Below are positions 23,520 through 32,574 of a stretch of DNA of 64,000 nucleotides, piece by piece. Within the stretch, counting starts at the first letter, position 1. Each line of letters starts with the position of its first letter. This DNA is from Kribbella monticola. GTDB lineage: Bacteria > Actinomycetota > Actinomycetes > Propionibacteriales > Kribbellaceae. The notes beneath the pieces are model-generated. The model did not search any database. It was not told where the DNA came from and worked only from the letters and a program-made list of their open reading frames with translations. Position numbers and translations under genes: made by a program. The stretch lies in NCBI RefSeq assembly GCF_003261635.1, contig NZ_QFXK01000035.1, positions 62,001 through 126,000 of the forward strand, written 5' to 3'.

Positions 23520-25841
23520 ATGACGACGCTCTTCTCTCCAGATGAACTCCCGATGCCGCTCGAGGAGCCCAGGAAGCACCGGCCCGACCCGGAAGAACTG
23601 CTCGAAGGGCTGAACCCGCAGCAGCGGGCGGCCGTCGTGCACGCGGGCAAGCCGTTGCTGGTGGTCGCCGGGGCCGGCTCGGGCAAGACGCGCGTGCTGA
23701 CCCGGCGGATCGCCTACCTGCTGGCGGCCCGGGACGCACACCCTGGCTCGATCCTCGCGATCACGTTCACCAACAAGGCCGCCGCCGAGATGCGCGAGCG
23801 GGTGGTCGAACTGGTCGGCAACCGGGCCAAGCTGATGTGGGTCTCGACGTTCCACTCGTCGTGTGTGCGGATCCTGCGCCGCGACATCAAGCGGTTCGGG
23901 ATCTCCTCGACGTTCTCGATCTACGACGACACCGACTCGCGCCGGCTGATGACGCTGGTCTGCCGTGAGCTCGACCTGGACGTCAAGCGGTACAACCCGC
24001 GCGCGATCCTGAACTGGATCAGCACCCAGAAGAACGAGCTGATCGACCACGAGTCGGCGGCGTCGAAGACCTCCAACCATCTGGAGGAGACCTACGCCGA
24101 GTGCTACCGGATCTACCAGGAGCGGCTGGCCCAGGCGAACGCGCTGGACTTCGACGACCTGCTGATGACCACGGTCAACCTGCTGCAGGCCTTCCCCGAG
24201 GTCCGCGAGTACTACCGGCGCAGGTTCCGCCACGTCCTCGTCGACGAGTACCAGGACACCAACCACGCGCAGTACACGCTGATCCGCGAGCTCTGCGCCG
24301 ACCTCGAGCCAGGTCCGAACGACGGCCCGGTCAGCGCGCCGGCGGAGTTGATGGTGGTCGGCGACTCCGACCAGAGCATCTACGCGTTCCGCGGGGCGAC
24401 GATCCGCAACATCCTCGCCTTCGAGGAGGACTTCGTCGGCGCCGAGACGATCCTGCTCGAGCAGAACTACCGGTCGACCCAGACGATCCTGTCGGCGGCG
24501 AACGCGGTGATCAGCCGCAACGAGGGCCGCCCGGCGAAGAACCTGTGGTCCGACTCCGGTCAGGGCGAGCAGATCGCGGTGTACGTCGCCGACAACGAGC
24601 ACGACGAGGCGCAGTTCGTCGCGGACGAGATCGACCGGCTGACCGACGCCGACGGGGTGAAGCCGTCGGACGTCGCGGTGTTCTACCGGACCAACGCACA
24701 GTCGCGGGTGTTCGAGGAAGTGTTCATCCGCACCGGCCATCCGTACAAGGTCGTCGGCGGCGTCCGGTTCTACGAGCGCAAGGAGGTCCGCGACGCGCTG
24801 GCGTACCTGCGCGTGCTGACCAACCCCGAGGACACCGTCTCGCTGCGGCGCATCCTGAACGTCCCCAAACGCGGCATCGGCGAGCGCGCCGAGGCGGCGA
24901 TCGAAGCGCTCGCGCTGAGGGACCGGATCACCTTCTCCGCCGCCCTGCGCAGGGCCCAGGACGCTCCGGCGATGGCCAGCCGCAGCGCCAACGCAGTACA
25001 AGGTTTCGTCGACATCCTGGACGAGCTGACTGCGATGGTCGACTCGGGTGCGCCGCCGGACGACATCCTGGATGTCGCGCTGCACCGTTCCGGGTACTAC
25101 GAAGAGCTGCAGAAGTCACCGGATCCGCAGGACGAGACCCGGCTGGAGAACCTCGACGAGTTCATCTCGGTGGCCCGCGAGTTCGTCGAGGAGCGGACCG
25201 CTGCCGGTGAGCCGGCCGATCTGCAGGCGTTCCTGGAGCGGGTCGCGCTGGTCGCCGACGCGGACCAGATCCCGGACGCGGCCGACGACGGTGGCGTGGT
25301 CACGCTGATGACACTGCACACCGCCAAGGGCCTGGAGTTCCCGGTCGTCTTCCTGACCGGTATGGAGGACGGCGTCTTCCCACACTCCCGGTCGCTCACG
25401 GACCTGAAGGAGCTCGAGGAGGAGCGCCGGCTCGCGTACGTTGGGATCACCCGGGCGCGGCAGCGACTCGCGATCTCCCGAGCCGCCGTCCGTTCGGCGT
25501 ACGGCGCTCCGCAGCACAACCCGCCGTCGCGGTTCCTCGAGGAGATCCCGGCCGAGCTGCTCGACTGGCGTCGCGATGAGTCCGCGATCACGCGCTGGTC
25601 CGGGACCGGGACGTCGGGCTCCAGCGGAGTCAGCAGCCGGTGGGAGCCGGCACGCAGGACTGCCGCCGACAAGGCCGTGATCGTGCTGAACCCAGGCGAC
25701 CGCGTCGTCCACGACAGCTTCGGTATGGGCACGGTGGTGGTGGTCCGCGGCGAGGGCCAGCAGTCCCAGGCCGACATCGACTTCGGCTCCGAGGGAGTCA
25801 AGCGTTTGCTGCTGCGCTACGCCCCGGTCGAAAAGATTTGA
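23520..25841 (+). CDS. pcrA: ATP-dependent DNA helicase PcrA/UvrD
   Basis: A 773-residue superfamily 1A helicase. Walker A is VVAGAGSGKTRVLTRRI near 50, motif Ia is AITFTNKAAAEM, Walker B is VDEYQDTNHAQY near 242, motif III is VVGDSDQSIYAFRGA, motif IV is LEQNYRSTQTI, and motifs V-VI are TLHTAKGLEFPVVFLTG and RRLAYVGITRARQRL. The C-terminal tail ends in the Tudor-like domain (GDRVVHDSFGMGTVV). It works in nucleotide-excision repair and replication-fork maintenance. This is a member of the conserved actinobacterial backbone that continues with the M23 peptidase and sucCD. Confidence 0.97.
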   Translation: MTTLFSPDELPMPLEEPRKHRPDPEELLEGLNPQQRAAVVHAGKPLLVVAGAGSGKTRVLTRRIAYLLAARDAHPGSILAITFTNKAAAEMRERVVELVGNRAKLMWVSTFHSSCVRILRRDIKRFGISSTFSIYDDTDSRRLMTLVCRELDLDVKRYNPRAILNWISTQKNELIDHESAASKTSNHLEETYAECYRIYQERLAQANALDFDDLLMTTVNLLQAFPEVREYYRRRFRHVLVDEYQDTNHAQYTLIRELCADLEPGPNDGPVSAPAELMVVGDSDQSIYAFRGATIRNILAFEEDFVGAETILLEQNYRSTQTILSAANAVISRNEGRPAKNLWSDSGQGEQIAVYVADNEHDEAQFVADEIDRLTDADGVKPSDVAVFYRTNAQSRVFEEVFIRTGHPYKVVGGVRFYERKEVRDALAYLRVLTNPEDTVSLRRILNVPKRGIGERAEAAIEALALRDRITFSAALRRAQDAPAMASRSANAVQGFVDILDELTAMVDSGAPPDDILDVALHRSGYYEELQKSPDPQDETRLENLDEFISVAREFVEERTAAGEPADLQAFLERVALVADADQIPDAADDGGVVTLMTLHTAKGLEFPVVFLTGMEDGVFPHSRSLTDLKELEEERRLAYVGITRARQRLAISRAAVRSAYGAPQHNPPSRFLEEIPAELLDWRRDESAITRWSGTGTSGSSGVSSRWEPARRTAADKAVIVLNPGDRVVHDSFGMGTVVVVRGEGQQSQADIDFGSEGVKRLLLRYAPVEKI

Positions 25842-25916
25842 TGCCTCGGCGTGCCGATTTGACGCAGCCCTGCGACAATCAGAGCTTCGGCCCTCCCCGG
25901 ACGAAGGTCCCAGCCC

Positions 25917-26480
25917 ATGCCCAAGGCAGCAGACGCGAGCAACCGCCGGATCATCCTGGCGGGAGCCAACCCTGGGCTGCGGCTGTTCGACAAGGACGGC
26001 AAGGTCACCGCGTTCGCCTCGATCTGGATGGTCGACTGGTCGATCTGCGGCGCCGGGACGGCGGTCGTGCTCTGGTTCGACGGGATCGTCCGGGTGGTCT
26101 CCGAGGACGTCGACCTGGCGTCCTGGCTGGAGCGGTACTTCGTCCGCTCGTTCCTCGAGGTGCAGGGACTGGCCTGGCACGAGCCCGCGGTCGAGCGCGA
26201 CCTGGTCCAGGTCTCGATGAACCTGGCCGACGGCCTCAGCGCGAAGGCCGCCGACATCCAGATCGAGATGAGCGGCGTCCTCGACCGGCGGTTGTTCGCG
26301 ACCGACAACTTCCAGTTGGCTGACGGCGCGCACAGCCTCAGCCTGGTGATCGCGCCGGTCCGGGCCGCCACGGTGTCGATCGGCGGCGCCTCGGTGCCCG
26401 GTTATGTCCAGGTCGACGGTTCGGCCGATCGGCCCGGCTCGTCCGCGTTCCTCACCACCGCCGAGGTCTGGCGGCGCTGA
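25917..26480 (+). CDS. Conserved-looking hypothetical protein, 187 residues
   Basis: I do not recognise this protein. It has no signal peptide or membrane segment. It looks alpha/beta, with hydrophobic strands (AFASIWMVDWSICGAGTAVVLWF near 40) and a C-terminal segment rich in beta-type residues (LSLVIAPVRAATVSIGG). The ATG at 25917 follows pcrA by 75 bases. Its last 79 bases overlap the convergent LanC-like gene, so one stop may be shortened in relatives. Support is codon use and length only. Confidence 0.6.
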   Translation: MPKAADASNRRIILAGANPGLRLFDKDGKVTAFASIWMVDWSICGAGTAVVLWFDGIVRVVSEDVDLASWLERYFVRSFLEVQGLAWHEPAVERDLVQVSMNLADGLSAKAADIQIEMSGVLDRRLFATDNFQLADGAHSLSLVIAPVRAATVSIGGASVPGYVQVDGSADRPGSSAFLTTAEVWRR

Positions 26481-27787
26481 GCCGGCAGGGTCCACCAGGT
26501 CTCCATCCGCGGGATCACGGTGGCGTTCGGTCCCTCGATGCTCAACCGGCTCGCCCGGAACAGGAAAGTGGCGATCCCGGCCGCGCCCTGCATCCAGCCG
26601 ATGCCGGGTGGCAGCAGCGGTTCGTCGGCCCGGTGCTCGAGGAATCGCCAGTAGGCGTACGGCCCGTCCCACACGGCCCGGTCGACCAGAGTGTCCGCGA
26701 GCTGGAGTGCGAAGCGGAGATCGTCCGTCTCCCCGGATCGCAGCCACGAATCGAGGAAGAGGTCGCCTACTCCCGCAGTACCGCAGCAGCGTCCGTCGTT
26801 GTCCCAGAAGCCCGGATGGAGACGGGCCGGCAGACCCGAAGTACGGACGCTGTGCAGGCAGCGGCGATGCCAGGCCAGCGGTGGCTCACCGGCGATCTCC
26901 TTGACCTCTGCCTGGTCGAGGGCGAGGAAGAGCAACGATGTCCCCGACGCCCCGTGGCACCAGTTGTAGGTGTACTTGTCCTCGTCGGACTCGTCGTCCG
27001 GGATGTACCGAGGTACGACCAACCCCTGGCCGTCGGTCACGCCGAGGGAGACGAGGTACTTCGCTCCGTCGGTCGCTGCCGAGGTCAGCTCGGGCCGGCC
27101 GAGTTCGGCGCCGGCCAGAGCGAGCGCGGTCGCGATACCGGCCAGGCCGTGGGACAGGTTCGGCATCTGCGTGAACGGCTTGCCGGAGGCGAAGCGGACG
27201 GGCACGAACGGCCAGTTGGTCCCGCCCGGCACCGGCTCGCCCTCCACCAGGAGAAGGTCCGCCGCCCGATCCGCCAGCTCGCGAGCCTCCTCCACCCCGT
27301 GCCGGAGCGCCCACAAGGCCCCCAGCAGTACGCCGGCGGTCCCCAGGGTCAGGTCGTTGAACCGCGACCCCGGAAGGACCCTTGGTGGCTTGAGGATCGT
27401 CTGCGGCCAGCCGTCCGGCTCGGCGAGCTCCGACAGACGCCGTACCGCGGCTGTCGTGCCGGGGATCCCGAGGGTGGTGAAGACGCCGATCGCGCTGACC
27501 AGGCCGTCGAAGTACGTGTAGTCGGTCATCGTCGGCACCTGGGCGCGCAGCCGCTCGGCTATCGCATCGACCAGGGTTTGCTCCTCGGCCGTCCACGGCC
27601 TGCTCAGCCGGATCTCGGCGAGCGCCTGGACCAGCCCGCCGGTCCCGGCATACGTCCCGTCGCGCTGTTCGGGGATCTCGGCCGCGCTCGATTCGGGGAT
27701 CCACGGCCCGTCGTCCCAGCGGATCTGGTCCAGCACCCACCGCCAGGCGGCGTCGGCGACCTCGCGATGGGTCCCAGCAGACGTCAT
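26402..27787 (-). CDS. LanC-like lanthionine cyclase, orphan, with CCG zinc motif
   Basis: A 461-residue alpha-barrel protein of the LanC family. Helical repeats with GTAGVLLGALWAL and NLSHGLAGIATALALAG alternate as in LanC. The first zinc motif is NWCHGASG (Cys277). The second, normally CHG, is CCG (Cys334-Cys335), the three-cysteine variant known from ProcM-type synthetases. LanC enzymes add cysteine thiols to dehydroamino acids in peptides. No precursor peptide, LanB dehydratase, LanM or transporter is visible within several kilobases, so its substrate is unknown. The start overlaps the stop of the upstream DUF6886-like gene (ATGA). Confidence 0.85.
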   Translation of the reverse strand: MTSAGTHREVADAAWRWVLDQIRWDDGPWIPESSAAEIPEQRDGTYAGTGGLVQALAEIRLSRPWTAEEQTLVDAIAERLRAQVPTMTDYTYFDGLVSAIGVFTTLGIPGTTAAVRRLSELAEPDGWPQTILKPPRVLPGSRFNDLTLGTAGVLLGALWALRHGVEEARELADRAADLLLVEGEPVPGGTNWPFVPVRFASGKPFTQMPNLSHGLAGIATALALAGAELGRPELTSAATDGAKYLVSLGVTDGQGLVVPRYIPDDESDEDKYTYNWCHGASGTSLLFLALDQAEVKEIAGEPPLAWHRRCLHSVRTSGLPARLHPGFWDNDGRCCGTAGVGDLFLDSWLRSGETDDLRFALQLADTLVDRAVWDGPYAYWRFLEHRADEPLLPPGIGWMQGAAGIATFLFRASRLSIEGPNATVIPRMETWWTLPAQRRQTSAVVRNADEPGRSAEPSTWT

Positions 27788-28338
27788 CGACCCATCGTGT
27801 CACCGCGCGGCCCGGCAGGACGCGGTACGGCGTTGCGCAGCCGGATCCCGCTGAACTCGAGCGTGCTGCCGGTCACCGCGGCCCAGAAATCGTGCAGGTG
27901 TGGGAGGACGCGAAGCTGGATACCGGCCTCGGCATGCAGCGCGAACAGGTCGCCGACCCGCTCCGGTGGTCCCAGTGGCACCACCTCGGTGGTGGCGACG
28001 ACCGCGGCCTCGGCCTCCTCGAAGGGATCGGCCGGCAACCGGTAGGCGTACAGCTCGACCGTCCGGATCGCGTCGAGCCAGCCGTACTCGATCGCGTGCA
28101 CGCGGGTGCCGCAGCCGTCGCCGATGATGCGCAGGCGGTCCGCCTCCGTGGTGGTGGGACCGACCCAGGCCATCGCGCGGGGGCACTGCCGGGGGAACCA
28201 GTAGTCGGGCGCACGATCGTGGCCGACGGCCCAGACGTACGGGGTGGTCTTCACCGACGTGGGGGCGAGATGCGGGTGGAACCGACGGATCGTCGGATCT
28301 TCGGAGAAATGCAGGACCTCACCAGCTGCCGGACGCAT
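27784..28338 (-). CDS. DUF6886-like protein coupled to the LanC gene
   Basis: A 184-residue protein beginning MRPAAGEVLHFSEDPTIRRFHPH, a start I associate with the uncharacterised DUF6886 family. Conserved-looking blocks are TPYVWAVGHDRAPDYWFPRQCPR and VHAIEYGWLDAIRTVELYAYRLP, which suggest a compact single-domain enzyme; no function is known. It overlaps the LanC-like gene by ATGA, so the two are co-translated and may act on the same substrate. Confidence 0.7.
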   Translation of the reverse strand: MRPAAGEVLHFSEDPTIRRFHPHLAPTSVKTTPYVWAVGHDRAPDYWFPRQCPRAMAWVGPTTTEADRLRIIGDGCGTRVHAIEYGWLDAIRTVELYAYRLPADPFEEAEAAVVATTEVVPLGPPERVGDLFALHAEAGIQLRVLPHLHDFWAAVTGSTLEFSGIRLRNAVPRPAGPRGDTMGR

Positions 28339-28395
28339 GCGCGGCAGCTTAGCCAGCCGCTCGACGCGACCGCGAAAGGTTTGGCGAAGGCTGGA

Positions 28396-29274
28396 TCAGG
28401 GGTTCAGGCCGCAGTGGTTGCGCAGCCAGGGCATCGGGTCGACCGGGTCGCCGCCGCCGGGGCGGACCTCGAAGTGCAGGTGCGGGCCGGTGGTGTTGCC
28501 GGTGACGCCGACCGCGCCGACCTGGTCACCGGCGTACACGGTCTCGCCGACCGTCACGCTGAACTTCGACATGTGGTTGTACCAGGTCTCGGTGCCGTCC
28601 TCGTGCCGGATCCGCACCTGCCGGCCGTACGGCCCGGCGAACTCGGCGCTCAGCACGACGCCCTTCATCACCGAGCGGATCGGCGTACCGATCGGGGCGG
28701 CGAAGTCGGTGCCGGTGTGGTTGCGGGCCCAGCGGCCGCCGGCCTGACCGAAGCCGGCGGTGATGTGGTAGCCGGAGATCATCATCTCGCAGCGGGTCGG
28801 GGAGGTGCGGGCGTTCTCCGCGGCGGCCTTGGCGGCGGCCAGCGCGATCGCGCGCTTGGCGGTCAACGCGCGGGTGGCGTCGAGCTTCGCGGCCCGGGCC
28901 CGGGCGAACCGGTCGGCCGCGGCCTGCTTCTTGTTCAGGTCCGCGCCGGTGAGTTCGACGCGGGAGGAGTCCCTGGTGGCCAGCTGGCGCCGCTCGATCC
29001 GGGCCGTGGTGACCTCGGAGAGCTGGCTGTCGCCCAGGTTGAGGGCGGCGAGGTTGATCGCGGAGTTGGCCTGGGTCGGTGAGGCCAGTGAGCTGTAGCT
29101 GAAGCCCACGGCTCCGGCCGCAGCTGCCAGCGCTGCGGTCAAACCGACGATCTGGGTACTGCTGGGGGTGTTACGCCGGGCTACACGATGCTTGGCACTG
29201 TGACGCGCCGCGTTGGCATTCCGCGCAGCGTTGCCTGGCGTGACGCGGCTAGCCGCGGCACGGTGCTGGGACAC
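28396..29274 (-). CDS. Secreted M23 metallopeptidase (peptidoglycan hydrolase, LytM-like)
   Basis: A 292-residue protein. A basic N-terminal stretch is followed by a hydrophobic export segment near 41-62 (TQIVGLTAALAAAAGAVGF). A helical, Ala/Arg/Lys-rich region (about 75-155) precedes the C-terminal LytM domain with zinc motifs HTGTDFAAP and GPHLHFEVRP. It probably cleaves peptide cross-links in peptidoglycan. It occupies the same place, between pcrA and sucC on the opposite strand, as M23 genes in other actinobacteria. It starts on GTG with GAAAGG 9 bases upstream, and its leader holds a strong hairpin. Confidence 0.92.
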   Translation of the reverse strand: MSQHRAAASRVTPGNAARNANAARHSAKHRVARRNTPSSTQIVGLTAALAAAAGAVGFSYSSLASPTQANSAINLAALNLGDSQLSEVTTARIERRQLATRDSSRVELTGADLNKKQAAADRFARARAAKLDATRALTAKRAIALAAAKAAAENARTSPTRCEMMISGYHITAGFGQAGGRWARNHTGTDFAAPIGTPIRSVMKGVVLSAEFAGPYGRQVRIRHEDGTETWYNHMSKFSVTVGETVYAGDQVGAVGVTGNTTGPHLHFEVRPGGGDPVDPMPWLRNHCGLNP

Positions 29275-29312
29275 AACGTGGCCTTTCGGTCACAGGGGAG
29301 GGGCACTGTCCA

Positions 29313-29338
29313 CCTCCGGGGTTTATTCCCCCCGAAGG
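29313..29338 (-). promoter_or_regulatory. Leader hairpin of the M23 peptidase mRNA
   Basis: CCTCCGGGG (29313-29321) and CCCCGAAGG (29330-29338) form a 9-bp stem with one G-T pair and an 8-base A/T-rich loop. It begins at the predicted transcription start, so it would cap the 5' end of the mRNA; stabilisation or attenuation are both possible. Confidence 0.5.
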
Positions 29339-29345
29339 TTCAAGC

Positions 29346-29374
29346 ACCATAACGGATGGGTCACGAGCCGACAA
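29346..29374 (-). promoter_or_regulatory. Promoter of the M23 peptidase gene
   Basis: On the minus strand, TTGTCG (29374-29369) and TATGGT (29351-29346) are separated by 17 bases, a good sigma-70-type arrangement. Transcription should begin near 29339, giving a 5' leader of about 65 bases. Confidence 0.5.
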
Positions 29375-29479
29375 ACCCCGCCACCCACTTTTCCGGGTCT
29401 CCTTCACGAAACCTTTGCATGCGCGGCTGCACGTGCATCCGCTCTGAGCGCGGAAGTAGCTGCGCGGTCAGGAAGACCG

Positions 29480-30316
29480 TTAGGCAACTGTGTCCTGTTC
29501 GTCCAGATGTGACAGCACTCCGCTGATCTGGTGCACCACCTGGCCGTCGAACGGCAGCGACAGGTGACCGACGCCGTTGACCCGGATGTTCTGGGCGAGC
29601 AGATCGGGATGCCGGATCCGGGCCCGTCGCTGCGGCACGATCAGCTGGTCGACGTCGCTGTAGAACGCGACGAACCTGGTACGGCAGCCCGGTGCCGGCT
29701 CGGCCAGCTCCGCCATCAGGTCGCTGTCGGGCCGCAGCTGCTTCACGAGCGGCCAGGGCAGCAGCCGGGCAGCGCCCGTGCCCTGGTGGGGCGTCCCGAG
29801 CGTCACGCAGGTGTGCACGCGCTGGTCGCCCCCGAGCCGCTGGACGTAGTACCGCGCGATCAGTCCGCCCAGGCTGTGCCCGACCACGTGCAGTTGCTCC
29901 GAGCCGGACTCCTCGCAGATCTGCTCGATCTCGGCTCCGAGCCGTTCGGCCGTACTGCGGACGTCGAGCGTCAGCGGCGAGTACGAGAACGTGTGGATCC
30001 GGGTGAATCCGCGCCGCAGCAGGTTGCGCCGCATCAGCGCGAAGATGGTGTGGTTGTCGATGATCCCGTGCGCGAGCAGGATCGGCGTACCGGCGGCGCT
30101 CACGTCGCCGACCAGCAGGCTGCGCTGGGCCGGGGTGAGCCCGGCGAGGTTGAGCCGGTCCGCGGAGTACCGCGAGCCGCCGACCAGGCCGAGCGGGTAC
30201 ATCGCCAGATGGGTGGTGATCCAGCCGAGTTCGACGGCAGCACCTTGCAGGACGCGAGGTGACAACGCCGAGCGCGCGCCGTACCTGAGTCCGTCGAGGG
30301 CGTCAAAGATGCTCAT
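29480..30316 (-). CDS. Lipase/esterase, alpha/beta hydrolase
   Basis: A 278-residue protein with the oxyanion region PILLAHGIIDNHTIF near 78, nucleophile Ser148 in VVGHSLGGLIARYYVQ, and a late histidine in NGVGHLSLPFDGQV. This layout is that of lipase class 2 / PGAP1-like esterases acting on lipid esters. No classical signal peptide is present, although residues 25-47 are hydrophobic and may associate with the membrane. It is a single-gene unit upstream of the M23 leader region. Confidence 0.85.
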   Translation of the reverse strand: MSIFDALDGLRYGARSALSPRVLQGAAVELGWITTHLAMYPLGLVGGSRYSADRLNLAGLTPAQRSLLVGDVSAAGTPILLAHGIIDNHTIFALMRRNLLRRGFTRIHTFSYSPLTLDVRSTAERLGAEIEQICEESGSEQLHVVGHSLGGLIARYYVQRLGGDQRVHTCVTLGTPHQGTGAARLLPWPLVKQLRPDSDLMAELAEPAPGCRTRFVAFYSDVDQLIVPQRRARIRHPDLLAQNIRVNGVGHLSLPFDGQVVHQISGVLSHLDEQDTVA

Positions 30317-30454
30317 CGGCGTCTCCTCACTGAATCAGACCCCCCGCTGAACTGGTCCGATCTCTTTTCACGGTAACCGGTTCCCAGTTCGCGTGGCCGG
30401 GAACACACGCCTCCGTGTCTTATCCGTGAGGTGCGGCTCGGATAGCCTGCGGGC

Positions 30455-30871
30455 ATGTCAGCCACGAGCCCGTTGAGAGTTGTCGTCGCCAAGCCGGGAC
30501 TGGACGGCCATGACCGCGGCGCGAAGGTGGTCGCCCGGGCGCTGCGCGATGCCGGCATGGAGGTCATCTACACCGGTCTGCACCAGACTCCGGAGCAGAT
30601 CGTGGAGACCGCGATCGCCGAGGACGCCGACGCGATCGGCTTGTCCGTGCTGTCCGGCGCGCACATGACCCTGTTCAAGAAGGTCCGCGAGCTGCTCACC
30701 GAGCGGGAGGCGGACGACATCGTGGTGTTCGGCGGCGGGATCATCCCCGACGCCGACCTGCAGCCGCTGGCCGAGCTCGGCGTGCACAAGATTTTCACCC
30801 CGGGCGCGACCACCGCCGAGATCGTCGAGTGGGTCCGCGGCAACGTCGGCGACGCCTCCGCCACCGCCTGA
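30455..30871 (+). CDS. Cobalamin-binding small subunit (mutase C-terminal domain, IcmB/McmA-like)
   Basis: A 138-residue protein that is a complete B12-binding domain. The base-off histidine motif DGHDRGAKVVA is at 18-28, followed by LSVLSGAHMTLF and VFGGGIIPDAD. It matches the separate small subunits of isobutyryl-CoA mutase and the C-terminal domain of methylmalonyl-CoA mutase. No catalytic large subunit, MeaB-like chaperone or epimerase gene lies nearby, so it would have to pair with a subunit encoded elsewhere. It stands alone between unrelated genes. Confidence 0.9.
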   Translation: MSATSPLRVVVAKPGLDGHDRGAKVVARALRDAGMEVIYTGLHQTPEQIVETAIAEDADAIGLSVLSGAHMTLFKKVRELLTEREADDIVVFGGGIIPDADLQPLAELGVHKIFTPGATTAEIVEWVRGNVGDASATA

Positions 30872-31162
30872 GCGCCTACCCGGTGGCGTACCGCGGCGAC
30901 TCTCCGCAGCCGGGTGATTCGGTTACTGATCGGTAATACCGAATCGTTAAGAAACACCTGGTTGTGCGGGCCGTCGAATCGCGGTCGCATACAGCCATGC
31001 GTTTGTTCGTTCATGACGCTGGGTTCGGCAAGGTGTGTGGCTCAGGACACATCGCCCCCGATCTCGGTTACTGTCCGGATAGGGCGGCTCGCAGGACGGT
31101 GGGGGACTGCGAACCATCGACGCAGGACCAAGTGAGTCCCATCGGGAGAGGGCAGGTACACG

Positions 31163-32479
31163 ATGAGGTTTGAACGATCACACACACGCCGGGCGGTGGC
31201 CTTCGGCGTCGCGGGCAGCCTGGTGTTGCTCGCGTCCGCGTGTGGCGGTGACAGCGGGGACAAGAACACCAGCGGGGGCGGCGGCGCGCTCGAAGGGCGC
31301 GGGCCGATCACCTTTGCCACCGGCAAGGACACCTCCGGCTTCCTGCCGAAGCAGGTCGCGGCGTGGAACTCCCAGCACCCCGACGAGAAGGTCGAGATCA
31401 AGGAGCTTCCGGAGAACGCCAACGACCAGCGTCAGCAGATGGTGCAGAACGCACAGAACCAGTCCGACGCGTTCAGCGTGCTGAACATGGACGTCGTCTG
31501 GACGTCGGAGTTCGCGGCGAACCAATGGATCGAGCAGCTTCCCGAGGACAAGTTCCCTGATCTGCCGAAGCTGATCCCGGCGACGGTCGAGACGGCCAAG
31601 TACCGCGACAAGCTGTACGCGGTGCCGATCACCTCCGACGGTGGCCTGCTCTACTACCGCAAGGACCTGCTGGACCAGGCAGGCGTGCAGGTGCCGAAGA
31701 CGTGGGACGAGATGCTCGCGGCCTGTCTGGCCGTGCAGGCGAAGGTCCCCTCGGCCAAGGGCATGAGCTGCTACGCCGGACAGTTCGAGAAGTACGAAGG
31801 CCTCACGGTGAACTTCTCCGAGGCCATCAACTCGGCCGGCGGGGTTGTCGTCGACAAGGACGGCAAGGCGAACGTCGACACGCCGGAGGCGCTGGCCGGT
31901 CTCGAGGAGCTGACGAAGGGCTTCAGCACCGGAGCCATTCCGAAGGCCGCGATCACCTACAAGGAAGAGGAAGGCCGGCGCGCCTTCCAGGAAGGCAAGC
32001 TGCTCTTCCACCGCAACTGGCCGTACGTGTACGCACTGGCCCAGAAGACCGATGGGTCGTCGAAGATCGTGAACAAGTTCGGTGTCGCGCCGCTGCCGGG
32101 CAAGTCCGGCCCGGGCGTCTCGTCGCTTGGCGGTCACGACTACGCGATCAGCAAGTTCGCCAAGAACAAGGCGACTGCCGTCGACTTCATCAACTTCATG
32201 GCCAGCGAGGCTCGTCAGAAGGTGAACCTGTCGGGCAGTTCGCAGGCGCCGACCTACGCGTCGCTGTACGACGACCCGGCACTGAACAAGCAGTTCCCGT
32301 ACCTGGCTCCGCTGAAGGCTTCGATCCTGGGCGCCCAGCCGCGGCCGCGCGTGGTCAAGTACGGCGATGTCACCGCAGCGATCCAGGATGCGGCGTACAA
32401 CGCCCTGAGCGGTAAGACGCCACCCAAGCAGGCCCTCACCGACCTGCAAGCCAAGCTGAGCTCACTCATCACTCAGTGA
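31163..32479 (+). CDS. ABC sugar transporter substrate-binding lipoprotein
   Basis: A 438-residue family 1 extracellular binding protein. The lipoprotein signal ends in LLASAC with the lipid-modified Cys27, followed by a Gly/Ser-rich spacer. The mature part has the binding-protein patterns NQWIEQLPED, YAVPITSDGGLLYYRKDLLDQAG and LGGHDYAISKFAKNKATAVDFINFM. It delivers an oligosaccharide, probably maltose- or trehalose-like, to the two permeases that follow. The 291-base upstream gap is free of genes and holds a weak 14-bp near-palindrome at 30923-30936. Confidence 0.92.
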   Translation: MRFERSHTRRAVAFGVAGSLVLLASACGGDSGDKNTSGGGGALEGRGPITFATGKDTSGFLPKQVAAWNSQHPDEKVEIKELPENANDQRQQMVQNAQNQSDAFSVLNMDVVWTSEFAANQWIEQLPEDKFPDLPKLIPATVETAKYRDKLYAVPITSDGGLLYYRKDLLDQAGVQVPKTWDEMLAACLAVQAKVPSAKGMSCYAGQFEKYEGLTVNFSEAINSAGGVVVDKDGKANVDTPEALAGLEELTKGFSTGAIPKAAITYKEEEGRRAFQEGKLLFHRNWPYVYALAQKTDGSSKIVNKFGVAPLPGKSGPGVSSLGGHDYAISKFAKNKATAVDFINFMASEARQKVNLSGSSQAPTYASLYDDPALNKQFPYLAPLKASILGAQPRPRVVKYGDVTAAIQDAAYNALSGKTPPKQALTDLQAKLSSLITQ

Positions 32480-32574
32480 CGTAACCGGGCGGGGCCGGTG
32501 TGTGGCGTTCCCGCTACGCGCCGGCCCCGACCTGTCCCTACCCCGGGCCGCCCGGGAATCAAAAGGAGGCAGAG

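Noticed and set aside
30923..30936. Near-palindrome TTACTGATCGGTAA before the sugar-binding gene, as a LacI-type operator
   Set aside because: Two mismatched pairs, far (about 230 bases) from the start, and no regulator gene nearby; not distinct from chance.
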